Assembly (NCBI GenBank): GCA_036564195.1
Contig: DATCLA010000059.1
Coordinates: 1-11,752 of the forward strand
Reading direction: 5' to 3'
DNA: 11,752 bases
Source of the DNA: DATCLA01 sp036564195
Lineage (GTDB): Bacteria > Bacillota > UBA4882 > UBA8346
Each line of letters starts with the position of its first letter. Positions within the stretch are counted from its first letter, which is position 1. The notes below the pieces were generated by a model that was not told where the DNA came from, did no database searches, and saw only the letters and a program-made list of their open reading frames with translations. The position numbers were made by a program, and so were the translations under genes. Shown here in pieces: positions 1 to 7,317 of this stretch.

Positions 1-316
1 GCATAATCACAGTCGGCGGCTGCGAGGCTATTTTTAAAGGGGCTTCCGCCTCTCCCATCAACCGGTTTAATTCGTCGTAAACTACTTTAATAACTTGCTG
101 GCCCGGAGTCAGACTGTTTAAGACTTCGTGACCGATAGCCCGTTCTTTAACCCGGGCAATAAAATCTTTAACAACTTTATAATTAACATCCGCTTCCAGT
201 AATGCCAATTTTACTTCACGGAGGGAATCCTCAATATTTTTCTCAGTTAGTTTTCCCTGACCGCGCAGTTTCTTGAAGGTCTCTTGTAATTTATTCGAAA
301 GGTTCTCAAACAGCAA
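1..316 (-). CDS. ffh: Signal recognition particle GTPase Ffh (SRP54), N-terminal part only
   Basis: The first 105 codons of Ffh are present and the gene continues beyond base 1. Ffh binds 4.5S/scRNA and the signal sequence of nascent membrane proteins and delivers the ribosome to FtsY at the membrane. The visible part is the four-helix N domain. It begins LFENLSNKLQ and contains GKLTEKNIEDSLREVKLALL, ADVNYKVVKDFI and SLTPGQQVIKVVYDEL, all strongly typical of bacterial Ffh. The window ends at PPTVIM, just before the G-domain P-loop. I place the start at a TTG (314-316) because AGGAGG lies nine bases upstream and no in-frame ATG or GTG is available nearby. It is 16 bases downstream of ylxM and shares its promoter. 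Identity is near certain; the start codon is an inference. Confidence 0.96.
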   Translation of the reverse strand, partial: MLFENLSNKLQETFKKLRGQGKLTEKNIEDSLREVKLALLEADVNYKVVKDFIARVKERAIGHEVLNSLTPGQQVIKVVYDELNRLMGEAEAPLKIASQPPTVIM

Positions 317-325
317 TGCTCTGAA

Positions 326-331
326 CCTCCT
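326..331 (-). promoter_or_regulatory. Ribosome binding site of ffh
   Basis: A perfect AGGAGG lies directly after the ylxM stop codon and nine bases before TTG. It decides the TTG start of ffh and implies that ylxM and ffh are translated from one mRNA. Confidence 0.75.
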
Positions 332-332
332 C

Positions 333-692
333 TTATTCATTCTCCAATAGCTTTTCGATTTTTAGTTTGATCTCATTTAAACTCTGATAAATAGGGGAAT
401 CCTTCTCCAATTGCTGCAGCAACTCCGCCAACTTGGTGCAAATCCCGTTCAGTTCAGCCTGTTGGCAGATAAAACGTTCCATTAAACCCAGTTTAGACTC
501 GTATTCTTCCATCATCCGAGCGCAGCGATGAATCAAATCATGGACAGCCTGGCGGGAGACGGATTCCTCGGACGCAATCTCAGCCAGTGACCAATCCTCC
601 AAAAAATACAACTCCATGACTTTCCGTTGTTTGGCTGTTAACAGTCCGCCATAAAAGTCATATAAAAGACCGGTCCTGACCAATGGTTCCAT
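333..692 (-). CDS. ylxM: YlxM/p13-like helix-turn-helix protein, SRP-associated
   Basis: A 119-residue protein of the YlxM (UPF0122) family. The family has a sigma-70 region-4-like helix-turn-helix and is encoded directly before ffh in many Bacillota; a role in modulating the SRP pathway has been proposed. The N-terminus reads LLYDFYGGLLTAKQRKVMEL, with the helix-turn-helix at about residues 18-58 (WSLAEIASEESVSRQAVHDL). Residues 60-118 are a charged, Leu-rich helical tail that probably forms a coiled coil. Family length is usually about 105-120, so the gene is complete. The ATG is preceded by AGGGGGT with a short spacer. A sigma-A promoter lies about 45 bases upstream and ffh follows after 16 bases. 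Family assignment is secure; the molecular role is poorly established in general. Confidence 0.93.
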   Translation of the reverse strand: MEPLVRTGLLYDFYGGLLTAKQRKVMELYFLEDWSLAEIASEESVSRQAVHDLIHRCARMMEEYESKLGLMERFICQQAELNGICTKLAELLQQLEKDSPIYQSLNEIKLKIEKLLENE

Positions 693-735
693 AATTACCC
701 CCTGATGGTGTCAAGGAAAACTACTTAACAGCGAT

Positions 736-763
736 AGTATACCAGATTCTCAAAGAATGTCAA
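736..763 (-). promoter_or_regulatory. Sigma-A promoter of ylxM-ffh
   Basis: On the minus strand a perfect -35 TTGACA (758-763) is separated by 16 bases from the -10 TATACT (736-741). The predicted transcript would start near 729, leaving a leader of about 37 bases before the ylxM ATG. No other feature competes in this gap. It lies downstream of the terminator of the preceding unit, so ylxM-ffh is an independent transcription unit. Confidence 0.85.
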
Positions 764-804
764 GGGTTTTTCCTTTCCGCCCCTGTCTAAAAAGAGTCTC
801 CTTT

Positions 805-826
805 AAAAAACCGCCATAAAGGCGGC
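805..826 (-). terminator. Intrinsic terminator of the GGDEF/hydrogenase-MCP unit
   Basis: On the minus strand, GCCGCC - TTTAT - GGCGGT forms a 6-base stem (one G-U closing pair) followed directly by a run of T (805-810). It lies 23 bases after the stop codon of the hydrogenase-MCP gene and before the ylxM promoter. Confidence 0.88.
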
Positions 827-849
827 CCACTTTGTTCACTCTGCCGATT

Positions 850-2778
850 TTATTCAAGTTTTTCCTCAACCATGCTTGAGGCGATTGCCGCGACTTCTTC
901 ACCTTTGGCGTTAACTTCTTCAATCGTGGCGGAAATATTGGTTACGGCGGTATTAACCAGATCCATCTCTTCTTCCAGTTGTCTGGAGATCTGGGTAATT
1001 TCCCCGATGATCCGGTACATTTCGCTCTCATCGACCTTGGTAGACTGGGTAATAGTATTAGTTTGCTCGGCTAATGCTTTGACTTCTTGAGCAACAACCG
1101 CGAAACCTTGACCTTCTTGACCGGCCCGGGCTGCCTCGATCGCGGCGTTGAGCGCTAACAGCTTGGTGCGTCTGGCGATACTGGCGATATTACTGGCAGC
1201 TTTGGAAAACCGGTTTAAGCTAGTTTGCATTTGAGTCATGGTATTGCGTAATTGGGCTGCGGTATCAAGTGTCTCCGCAACTTTTTCCGAAATATTACTG
1301 ATTTCTTTGGCATTTTCCCCGGTTCCCTGCGAGACTTCATTGATGGAAGCAATAATCTCGGCAACCTGCCGTTGTAACTTTTGCGCATTGGCAACTCTTG
1401 CGGAGCTTAGTTGTTTAATTTCTTCCGCTGCTCGGCTGATTTCTTCGTTTTTCACTGCTAACTGCTGTCGGTCATTGATAATCTCCTGCCGGTTATAATA
1501 AATACAATTGGATAGAACATTATAGCCATTAAAAACTGCTTTCGCCATTTCCCGACAGGAACTATAACCGCAGGCCGAACAGTTAATCTGCTGTGACCGC
1601 TGATCCATTTTATGCATCCGCATAAAGACGCTATCATAATCCGTTGCAGTTAGATTTTTAGTACTCTTATCCACTGCGTTACGATTGTATTCTCTTCGAA
1701 AATCGGCTAATTTTAAAGTACGGTCAAATCTCCGGTAAAATGATTTTACCTTGCTATTTACCATCAGTTTGCTTCGTTCTTTAAGTTTTTGGGATTTAAT
1801 GGTATTAAAGTAATAATCAACCTGATCGATACTATCATTGTTACAAGTACCGGTTCCGAAGTTACAACCATGGGGACAGTTTAAAATATCTACCAGCAAC
1901 GGCAGTGTTGTGCCGCTGGCAATTCTTCTTTCATAACTTTGTAAATAAGAATAGACTGCTTCCCGGCCTTCAATCTGCCGTACCCAGGCGTTTTTCAGGT
2001 GGGCTTCAACATTTTCACGTAGTCCGCCCGGTTTGCTATAAAGAAATCCCAAACTGCACCCGCTATCCTCAAAATCCTGTTCCGGAAATGAGGCTAAATT
2101 CACCTGGTGGTCCAGTAAGTACTTTTGGAGTTTTCTAAAGGTCACATTGTATTGTATATTTTGATTGGTATGGGGATCGTTAATTTCACCCAGCTTAGCG
2201 ATACAGGGTGACAAAAAAGCTAAATTACCTTGGAAGCCTATGTATTTACGTAAATAAATCGCCGTGCAAAGCATCGGACTTTGAACCGGAGCTAAATAAT
2301 CAATCAATCCCGGCTGATACTTTTCGATATAGCTGACCACTGCCGAACAGGGTTGCGCAATCATTGTTTTTATGCCTTGTTCTTTAATTGTTTTTAGATA
2401 TGCCCAGGTAGTAATATCGGCGCCCAAGGAAACATCGTAGATAAGTTTAACCCCCAGTGATTTGAGATAGCCAAATAGGTTGCGGTAGTTAGCAAAGTTG
2501 GCCCGGATTGACGGTGCCGCAATAACTGCAATCTGTTTCCCTGCTGCCAGATCCCGGAAAAACCTGGCAGTATCATCGACGTAATCACGGGCTTCATGAT
2601 CACATACTTCAATACAGCGCCCACATAAAATACATTTTTCTGGGTTTACTTTTACTTTGATCTCTCCGTTACTTTCATAAGCAGTATTTGCTCCGAAGGT
2701 AGGACAATAGCGAATACATTTGTTACACCCCTGACATTTTTCCTCATTGAGAATGATAGTACCGGTATTCTTCTCCAT
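850..2778 (-). CDS. [FeFe]-hydrogenase-like sensor fused to a methyl-accepting chemotaxis signalling domain
   Basis: A soluble 642-residue fusion with no membrane segment. Residues 15-59 carry two [4Fe-4S] ferredoxin motifs (C15, C18, C21, C25 and C49, C52, C55, C59). Residues about 75-325 match the H-cluster domain, with the four ligand cysteines at C144 (QPCSAV), C192 (SPCIAK) and C301/C305 (NCPHGC), plus K195 and E198. Residues 400-425 are a further Fe-S motif (C400, C403-G, C408, C425). Residues about 430-642 are a chemoreceptor hairpin whose tip reads LALNAAIEAARAGQEGQGFA. The pocket is non-canonical: Pro143 replaces the proton-relay cysteine, and Ser190 and Leu299 replace two methionines. 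Such changes suggest sensing rather than bulk catalysis. I infer an H2 or redox signal passed to CheA/CheW. I chose the ATG at 2778 over the GTG at 2784 because GGAAGG is seven bases from the ATG but almost abuts the GTG. Domain calls are secure; ligand and output are inference. Confidence 0.9.
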   Translation of the reverse strand: MEKNTGTIILNEEKCQGCNKCIRYCPTFGANTAYESNGEIKVKVNPEKCILCGRCIEVCDHEARDYVDDTARFFRDLAAGKQIAVIAAPSIRANFANYRNLFGYLKSLGVKLIYDVSLGADITTWAYLKTIKEQGIKTMIAQPCSAVVSYIEKYQPGLIDYLAPVQSPMLCTAIYLRKYIGFQGNLAFLSPCIAKLGEINDPHTNQNIQYNVTFRKLQKYLLDHQVNLASFPEQDFEDSGCSLGFLYSKPGGLRENVEAHLKNAWVRQIEGREAVYSYLQSYERRIASGTTLPLLVDILNCPHGCNFGTGTCNNDSIDQVDYYFNTIKSQKLKERSKLMVNSKVKSFYRRFDRTLKLADFRREYNRNAVDKSTKNLTATDYDSVFMRMHKMDQRSQQINCSACGYSSCREMAKAVFNGYNVLSNCIYYNRQEIINDRQQLAVKNEEISRAAEEIKQLSSARVANAQKLQRQVAEIIASINEVSQGTGENAKEISNISEKVAETLDTAAQLRNTMTQMQTSLNRFSKAASNIASIARRTKLLALNAAIEAARAGQEGQGFAVVAQEVKALAEQTNTITQSTKVDESEMYRIIGEITQISRQLEEEMDLVNTAVTNISATIEEVNAKGEEVAAIASSMVEEKLE

Positions 2779-2820
2779 GTTCACACCTTCCTTGGTAATT
2801 TATTCTTATTATTTATCAGG

Positions 2821-4341
2821 CTAGTACCCGCTACAAACCCGATTTTTGCCGGTTTGTTTAGCATAATATAATGACCGGTCGGCAAATTCAACTAATTCAC
2901 TCCACTCTCTCCCGCAATCCGGTAAAGTACTGACTCCCACCGATACTGTAACCCGCCGCTTTAAATCTTTTATTTCTTCAACTGCTGCCCTGATTCGTTC
3001 CGCCACTTCCAAGGCCTGACGGTGCCCACTATCAGGCAAAATCACCGCAAACTCTTCACCGCCGTAACGGGCTGGAATATCCTGCTCGCGTACAGTATTC
3101 AAAATTACTTGCCCCACCCTCCTTAATAAAAGATCACCGGCAGGGTGGCCGTAAGTATCATTATAATTTTTAAAATTATCAATATCCATTAAGATTAAAG
3201 AAACTACAGAACCTTCCTTGAGTCCAAGGGCCAGCCTTTCCAGATACTCGTTAAAATAACGTCGGTTGTAAAGACCGGTTAAACCGTCGGTATTGGCTTT
3301 TTTTTGTTCTTCTTTCAAACAAAGGACATTTTGAATACTAATCCCGGCCTGATTAACAATACTGGCCATAATCTCCACATCTTCCCTGGTAATCGTTCGG
3401 GGCTGCGGATCCGCAATACTGACCACACCTACCACTTCTTCCTGAACTATCAAAGGAAAGGCAAAAAAGGATTGGACTTTAGTTCTTTCAAATGATTGCA
3501 ATAACTCAGTATGTCTGGTTAAATTCTCACATAATAAAGGCTTACGGAACGCCATCATCGGCGCCAGGATTAAACTGTACTTTGTTAAAGGATAACGGTT
3601 GTAAGAACTGATGTCAGTATCAGTCCAACCGATGGATTTAATAATTTTTAGGTTGTCGTGGGCATCAAAGACCATGATTGCCAGCAACGGCGAAGTCTGG
3701 TTCTCCTGGATAATCATTAAGGTCCGATCAAAAATCTGATCCAAATCAGAACTGCCAGAAACCCGGTTCAAATCGGTAGTCAAACGGATTAAGTTATCAT
3801 TTCTACGCACCAGTTTGTTTGAGACTTCTTCGGCAACCATATAGGTGCGATCGATTAGATAAGCGCCGAAAAGTCCAAACAGGTAAAGATAACCGATTTT
3901 GATACCTAGCTTAATCCAGTCTACTGTTCCAGCAGTCCCGGCGGCTAGAGTAAAAACCACAGCAATCAACGTTGACCAGGTGATAATTCCCATATAATGG
4001 CTACGTACGATAGCAACCAGAGCGGAAATAAATAAAAAGGAATACAGTGGGCTATCGATCCCGCCGGTACGGCTAATCATATAACCGGTAATCAGTAAAT
4101 CAATCAGGGGCAGCACCGGCCGTAAAAAGCGGGTGATGTAAACTCGAGGCGACAGGCAACATAAGGTAATACTCCACAGCAAATAGCCGATAGCAATTAA
4201 ATAATCCGTGGCAATGGCATCTAAGCCTAAGGCCGCCAGTACAAAGACTGCATTAACTACAGTAAGCCAAGATTGAACCAGTGTCAATGCATTATTGAAA
4301 GCATTATTTCGGCTGCGCCTGAGATTAAGGTTTTCACCCAC
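2821..4341 (-). CDS. Membrane-anchored GAF-GGDEF diguanylate cyclase
   Basis: A 506-residue protein that makes c-di-GMP from two GTP. About six hydrophobic segments lie between residues 24 and 163 (the last is YLYLFGLFGAYLI), followed by a short helical linker, a GAF-like sensory domain (about 195-340) and a GGDEF domain (about 348-504). The catalytic motif is GGEEF (427-431) and the metal-binding aspartate sits in LILMDIDNFK (D386). The inhibitory I-site RxxD is intact as REQD (418-421), exactly five residues before GGEEF, so product inhibition is expected. The GTG start is supported by GGAGG nine bases upstream. The hydrogenase-MCP gene follows after 42 bases with no terminator between, so the two are probably co-transcribed. 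The GAF ligand cannot be read from the sequence. Confidence 0.93.
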   Translation of the reverse strand: MGENLNLRRSRNNAFNNALTLVQSWLTVVNAVFVLAALGLDAIATDYLIAIGYLLWSITLCCLSPRVYITRFLRPVLPLIDLLITGYMISRTGGIDSPLYSFLFISALVAIVRSHYMGIITWSTLIAVVFTLAAGTAGTVDWIKLGIKIGYLYLFGLFGAYLIDRTYMVAEEVSNKLVRRNDNLIRLTTDLNRVSGSSDLDQIFDRTLMIIQENQTSPLLAIMVFDAHDNLKIIKSIGWTDTDISSYNRYPLTKYSLILAPMMAFRKPLLCENLTRHTELLQSFERTKVQSFFAFPLIVQEEVVGVVSIADPQPRTITREDVEIMASIVNQAGISIQNVLCLKEEQKKANTDGLTGLYNRRYFNEYLERLALGLKEGSVVSLILMDIDNFKNYNDTYGHPAGDLLLRRVGQVILNTVREQDIPARYGGEEFAVILPDSGHRQALEVAERIRAAVEEIKDLKRRVTVSVGVSTLPDCGREWSELVEFADRSLYYAKQTGKNRVCSGY

Positions 4342-4359
4342 AATTTAATTCCTCCCCCG

Positions 4360-4388
4360 CTGATTTCAAGCAGAAATACTAAAATCAG
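4360..4388 (-). repeat. Inverted repeat in the leader of the GGDEF gene
   Basis: Perfect 7-base arms CTGATTT and AAATCAG flank a 15-base loop and end directly before the GGGGGAGG ribosome binding site. As RNA it could form a hairpin next to the translation start. No T-run follows, so it is not an intrinsic terminator. Function is unknown. I could not find a convincing sigma-A promoter between this element and the upstream terminator. Confidence 0.45.
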
Positions 4389-4437
4389 ACAATTAATGTA
4401 ATATTTCGGATCAAAATTGGAAATCCCTGCTGACGGA

Positions 4438-4461
4438 ATAAAAAAGGGCCGGTTTCCGGCC
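4438..4461 (-). terminator. Intrinsic terminator of the LysM gene
   Basis: On the minus strand GGCCGG - AAA - CCGGCC forms a perfect 6-base GC stem followed by CTTTTTTA. It begins six bases after the LysM stop codon and separates that gene from the GGDEF unit. Confidence 0.93.
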
Positions 4462-4467
4462 ACAACT

Positions 4468-5337
4468 CTATTTACAACCACGCTTATGGTCGCGTTTTTT
4501 CTTTTTGGGTCGATAAGGGCACTCTTCCCAGGGAACTACCACGTAGACCGGCAACGGCTGATACATGGCAGGCATTTCTCCGGTTCCGGGCGGGCAAGGC
4601 CTGGAGATCGGTGCTATTGGCCCCGGCCTCCCGGGCGGACACGGCAATGGTGTACCAACCGGTGGCATAGTAGCAGGTGGTTCAGTCGGTACGGGGGGAA
4701 TTACCGGTGGCACAACCGCTGGAGGTTGAACCGCTGCCACTCTGGGGATACAGATCACCTGGCCCGGAAAGATCCGATCCGCATCGGTAATCTGAGGATT
4801 AGCAGCAATAAGTGCGGAAAGGGGTAAATTATTGCGTCGCGCAATTTCAAACAGGGTATCACCAGCCATTACCGTATAATGTACTCCATTCGGACAGGGG
4901 ACCGGTGCTCCGGGAATACAGATTTCTTGGCCAGGAAAGATCAGATTCGCATCGCTAATCTGAGGATTGGCCTGCAGCAACGCATCTAGGGATATCCCAT
5001 GCCGGTTAGCAATCGTATACATGGTATCTCCGGCAACAACCCGGTAAATCCAGCCGCCCGGGCATTGGGGTGCCGGAGTTACTCCCCCACCCGGACATGG
5101 CAAGCCCGGGTCAACCCTACCTGTCGGAATACAGATCATTTGACCGGGATTGATCAGATTGGGATTGGTAATTTGGGGGTTAGCATTAATTAAATTTTGT
5201 AAACTTACATTAAACCTTCTGGCAATTTGAAACAGCGTATCGCCGGGTTTAACTGTATATAATTGACCATTGGGGCAAGCCGGAGCAATCCTCATTGCCT
5301 CATTAACAGCGGTCTTTTCCTTCTGTTCATCGGACAT
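4468..5337 (-). CDS. Three-LysM-domain protein, spore-coat/cortex-binding type
   Basis: A 289-residue protein with three consecutive LysM domains at about residues 27-71, 98-142 and 153-198. LysM binds the GlcNAc backbone of peptidoglycan. Each copy has the core (Y)xVxxGDTxxxIA...NPQI...PGQxICIP and is introduced by a short Cys-Pro-containing linker. Residues 201-250 are Pro-rich, and the last 17 residues are Lys/Arg-rich between two cysteines (C273, C288). There is no signal peptide or catalytic domain. In Bacillota such proteins, SafA being the studied example, act in spore envelope assembly, where proteins reach the coat from the mother-cell cytoplasm. That fits here but is inference. GAGGAGGT lies seven bases before the ATG. 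The gene has its own promoter and terminator and so appears monocistronic. Confidence 0.88.
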   Translation of the reverse strand: MSDEQKEKTAVNEAMRIAPACPNGQLYTVKPGDTLFQIARRFNVSLQNLINANPQITNPNLINPGQMICIPTGRVDPGLPCPGGGVTPAPQCPGGWIYRVVAGDTMYTIANRHGISLDALLQANPQISDANLIFPGQEICIPGAPVPCPNGVHYTVMAGDTLFEIARRNNLPLSALIAANPQITDADRIFPGQVICIPRVAAVQPPAVVPPVIPPVPTEPPATMPPVGTPLPCPPGRPGPIAPISRPCPPGTGEMPAMYQPLPVYVVVPWEECPYRPKKKKRDHKRGCK

Positions 5338-5373
5338 TCTATGTACCTCCTCACGACCGGTTTTTAATAACGA

Positions 5374-5401
5374 ATTCTAATGTAACATATTCCAAAATCA
5401 A
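5374..5401 (-). promoter_or_regulatory. Candidate sigma-A-like promoter of the LysM gene
   Basis: TTGATT (5396-5401) and TAGAAT (5374-5379) on the minus strand are separated by 16 bases and place the start about 30 bases before the ATG. The region is AT-rich. A sporulation sigma factor promoter would be expected if the protein is a coat component, and I could not identify one clearly, so the sigma class is open. Confidence 0.5.
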
Positions 5402-5433
5402 CCTGACGGTCACAAGGACATTAGCATAAATTG

Positions 5434-5469
5434 AAAAGGAAAAGAGCGGTTGCATATGGAACCGCTCTT
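5434..5469 (-). terminator. Intrinsic terminator of pckG
   Basis: Perfect 10-base arms AAGAGCGGTT and AACCGCTCTT enclose an 8-base loop, followed on the minus strand by a T-rich tract (TTTTCCTTTT). It lies about 46 bases after the pckG stop codon. The opposite side carries only four T, so termination is mainly for the minus strand. Confidence 0.9.
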
Positions 5470-5515
5470 CGTTTTGCCGATAAAATAAAGGAAATAAGTT
5501 TCAGTTTCCCCGTGT

Positions 5516-7303
5516 TTAACTTTGAAGACGTTTTTCCAAGGCGTCCAGTTGGGCAGTAAGCTCTTTGGGCAAACGGTCGCCAAATTTGGTGTAATACTCA
5601 CGAATTGAGGCGACTTCTTTCAACCATTCCACCTTATCCACCTTTAGCAGCTCCTCCATGTCAGCTTCACTGACATTAAGTCCGCTCCGGTCGATTGCAT
5701 CAATAGTCGGCATATATCCGATCGCAGTCTTTTGAGCCTTGCCTTCTCCCGACACCTGTTCAAAGATCCATTTGAGAACCCGGCTGTTTTCACCATAACC
5801 CGGCCATAACCATCTACCGTCCTTATTCTTACGGAACCAGTTAACATAGAAGATTTTCGGCAGTTTAGCGGGATCTGCTTTAGCACCGATATTCAACCAG
5901 TGTTGGAAATAATCCCCCATATGATAGCCGCAGAACGGTAACATAGCAAAGGGGTCACGGCGGACCTTGCCGATGTTTGCGGAGATAGTGGCGGCGGTGA
6001 TTTCCGAACCAACAATTGATCCTAAGAAGACGCCATGAGCCCAGTCAAAGCTTTGATGTACCAAAGGAATGGTGCTGGGACGGCGACCGCCGAACAGAAT
6101 CGCTGAGATTGGTACCCCCTTCGGATCTTCCCATTCCGGTGCAATCGCCGGGCATTGACGAGCCGGTGCGGTGAAACGGGCATTAGGATGCGCTGCCGGA
6201 TTGGGTGAACCCGGAGTCCAATCATTACCTTTCCAATCAATCAGATGATTCGGAGCATCATAACCGATCCCTTCCCACCAAATATCGCCGTCATCGGTCA
6301 AACCGACATTAGTAAAGATGGTGTTTTTCTCAATCGTATGCATAGCATTGGGATTAGATTCCGCAGAAGTTCCCGGCGCCACCCCGAAGAAACCGGCTTC
6401 CGGGTTGATGGCATAGAGACGACCGTCGGCACCAAACTTCATCCAGGCAATATCATCACCGATGGTTTCCACTTTCCAACCGGGAATTGTCGGAATCAAC
6501 ATCGCCAAATTAGTCTTACCGCAGGCGCTGGGGAAGGCAGCGGCCACGTATTTCTTCTCGCCCTTGGGATTGGTAATCCCCAGGATTAACATATGTTCTG
6601 CCAACCATCCTTCATTACGGGCGAGTACGGAGGCTATCCGCAGTGCAAAACATTTCTTGCCCAATAACGCATTACCGCCGTAACCCGAACCATAAGACCA
6701 AATTGTCCGCTCCTCCGGGAAATGACTGATATATTTTTGTTCTATCGGTGCGCACGGCCAAGCCACATCTTTCTGGCCTTTGCTAAGGGGTGCTCCCACC
6801 GAGTGCAGACACGGCACAAACTCACCATTTTCACCCAAAACATCCAAAACCCGTTTGCCCATGCGGGTCATAATCCGCATATTTAAAACAACGTAAATAC
6901 TGTCAGTAAGCTCGACACCGATTTTAGAGATCGGAGAACCGATCGGTCCCATGGAAAAGGGAATCACATACATGGTTCGGCCTTTCATACAGCCGCGATA
7001 CAAATCAGTCATGGTTTTTTTCAGTTCTACCGGATCAATCCAGTTATTGGTCGGACCGGCATCTTCCTGTTTCCGGGAGGCAATAAAGGTTCGGTCTTCA
7101 ACCCGAGCTACATCCGACGGATGACTGCGGAACAAGTAACACCCGGGACGCTTTTTGGGGTTCAGCGGAGTAGCCGCACCGGAAGCTACCACCTCTTGCA
7201 GCAGGCGTTCGTTTTCTGCTTCCGAGCCGTCACACCAATAAACTCGATCGGGCTGGCACAGTTCAGCCATTTCCTTAACCCATTTTTCCAAAGCTTTGTT
7301 CAT
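5516..7303 (-). CDS. pckG: Phosphoenolpyruvate carboxykinase (GTP)
   Basis: A complete 595-residue GTP-dependent PEPCK (EC 4.1.1.32), which interconverts oxaloacetate + GTP and PEP + GDP + CO2 in the cytosol. The P-loop with the hyper-reactive cysteine is FPSACGKTN (C261, K263), the second nucleotide/metal motif is GDDIAW (D284), and the guanine-nucleotide-family signature FGGRRPST lies at 404-411. The expected metal-ligand positions K217, H237 and D284 are present with the spacing known from vertebrate PEPCK. It is unrelated in sequence to the ATP-type PckA. Length is normal for the family and no lesion is visible. GGGGAGA lies upstream of the ATG. The gene has a long structured leader and its own terminator. 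In anaerobes it may run towards oxaloacetate (anaplerosis) or PEP (gluconeogenesis); the sequence does not decide. Confidence 0.97.
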   Translation of the reverse strand: MNKALEKWVKEMAELCQPDRVYWCDGSEAENERLLQEVVASGAATPLNPKKRPGCYLFRSHPSDVARVEDRTFIASRKQEDAGPTNNWIDPVELKKTMTDLYRGCMKGRTMYVIPFSMGPIGSPISKIGVELTDSIYVVLNMRIMTRMGKRVLDVLGENGEFVPCLHSVGAPLSKGQKDVAWPCAPIEQKYISHFPEERTIWSYGSGYGGNALLGKKCFALRIASVLARNEGWLAEHMLILGITNPKGEKKYVAAAFPSACGKTNLAMLIPTIPGWKVETIGDDIAWMKFGADGRLYAINPEAGFFGVAPGTSAESNPNAMHTIEKNTIFTNVGLTDDGDIWWEGIGYDAPNHLIDWKGNDWTPGSPNPAAHPNARFTAPARQCPAIAPEWEDPKGVPISAILFGGRRPSTIPLVHQSFDWAHGVFLGSIVGSEITAATISANIGKVRRDPFAMLPFCGYHMGDYFQHWLNIGAKADPAKLPKIFYVNWFRKNKDGRWLWPGYGENSRVLKWIFEQVSGEGKAQKTAIGYMPTIDAIDRSGLNVSEADMEELLKVDKVEWLKEVASIREYYTKFGDRLPKELTAQLDALEKRLQS

Positions 7304-7317
7304 CTTAAGTATCTCCC

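Noticed and set aside
709..714. A second TTGACA on the minus strand just before ylxM
   Set aside because: No -10 box follows at 16-18 bases; that position already lies in the ylxM coding region.
872..1498. Plus-strand open frames opposite the chemoreceptor part of the fusion gene
   Set aside because: They are antisense to a clearly conserved coding region, lack ribosome binding sites and resemble nothing; they are shadows of the real gene.
2779..2784. GTG start two codons upstream for the hydrogenase-MCP fusion
   Set aside because: The GGAAGG element is only one base from this GTG but seven from the ATG, so the ATG is more likely; the difference is two residues.
4342..4467. c-di-GMP riboswitch upstream of the diguanylate cyclase
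   Set aside because: The gap is short, partly taken by the LysM terminator, and I see none of the conserved riboswitch core; only a simple hairpin is present.
6245..6683. Two overlapping plus-strand frames opposite pckG
   Set aside because: They lie entirely antisense to the P-loop region of PEPCK and overlap each other; no start signals.
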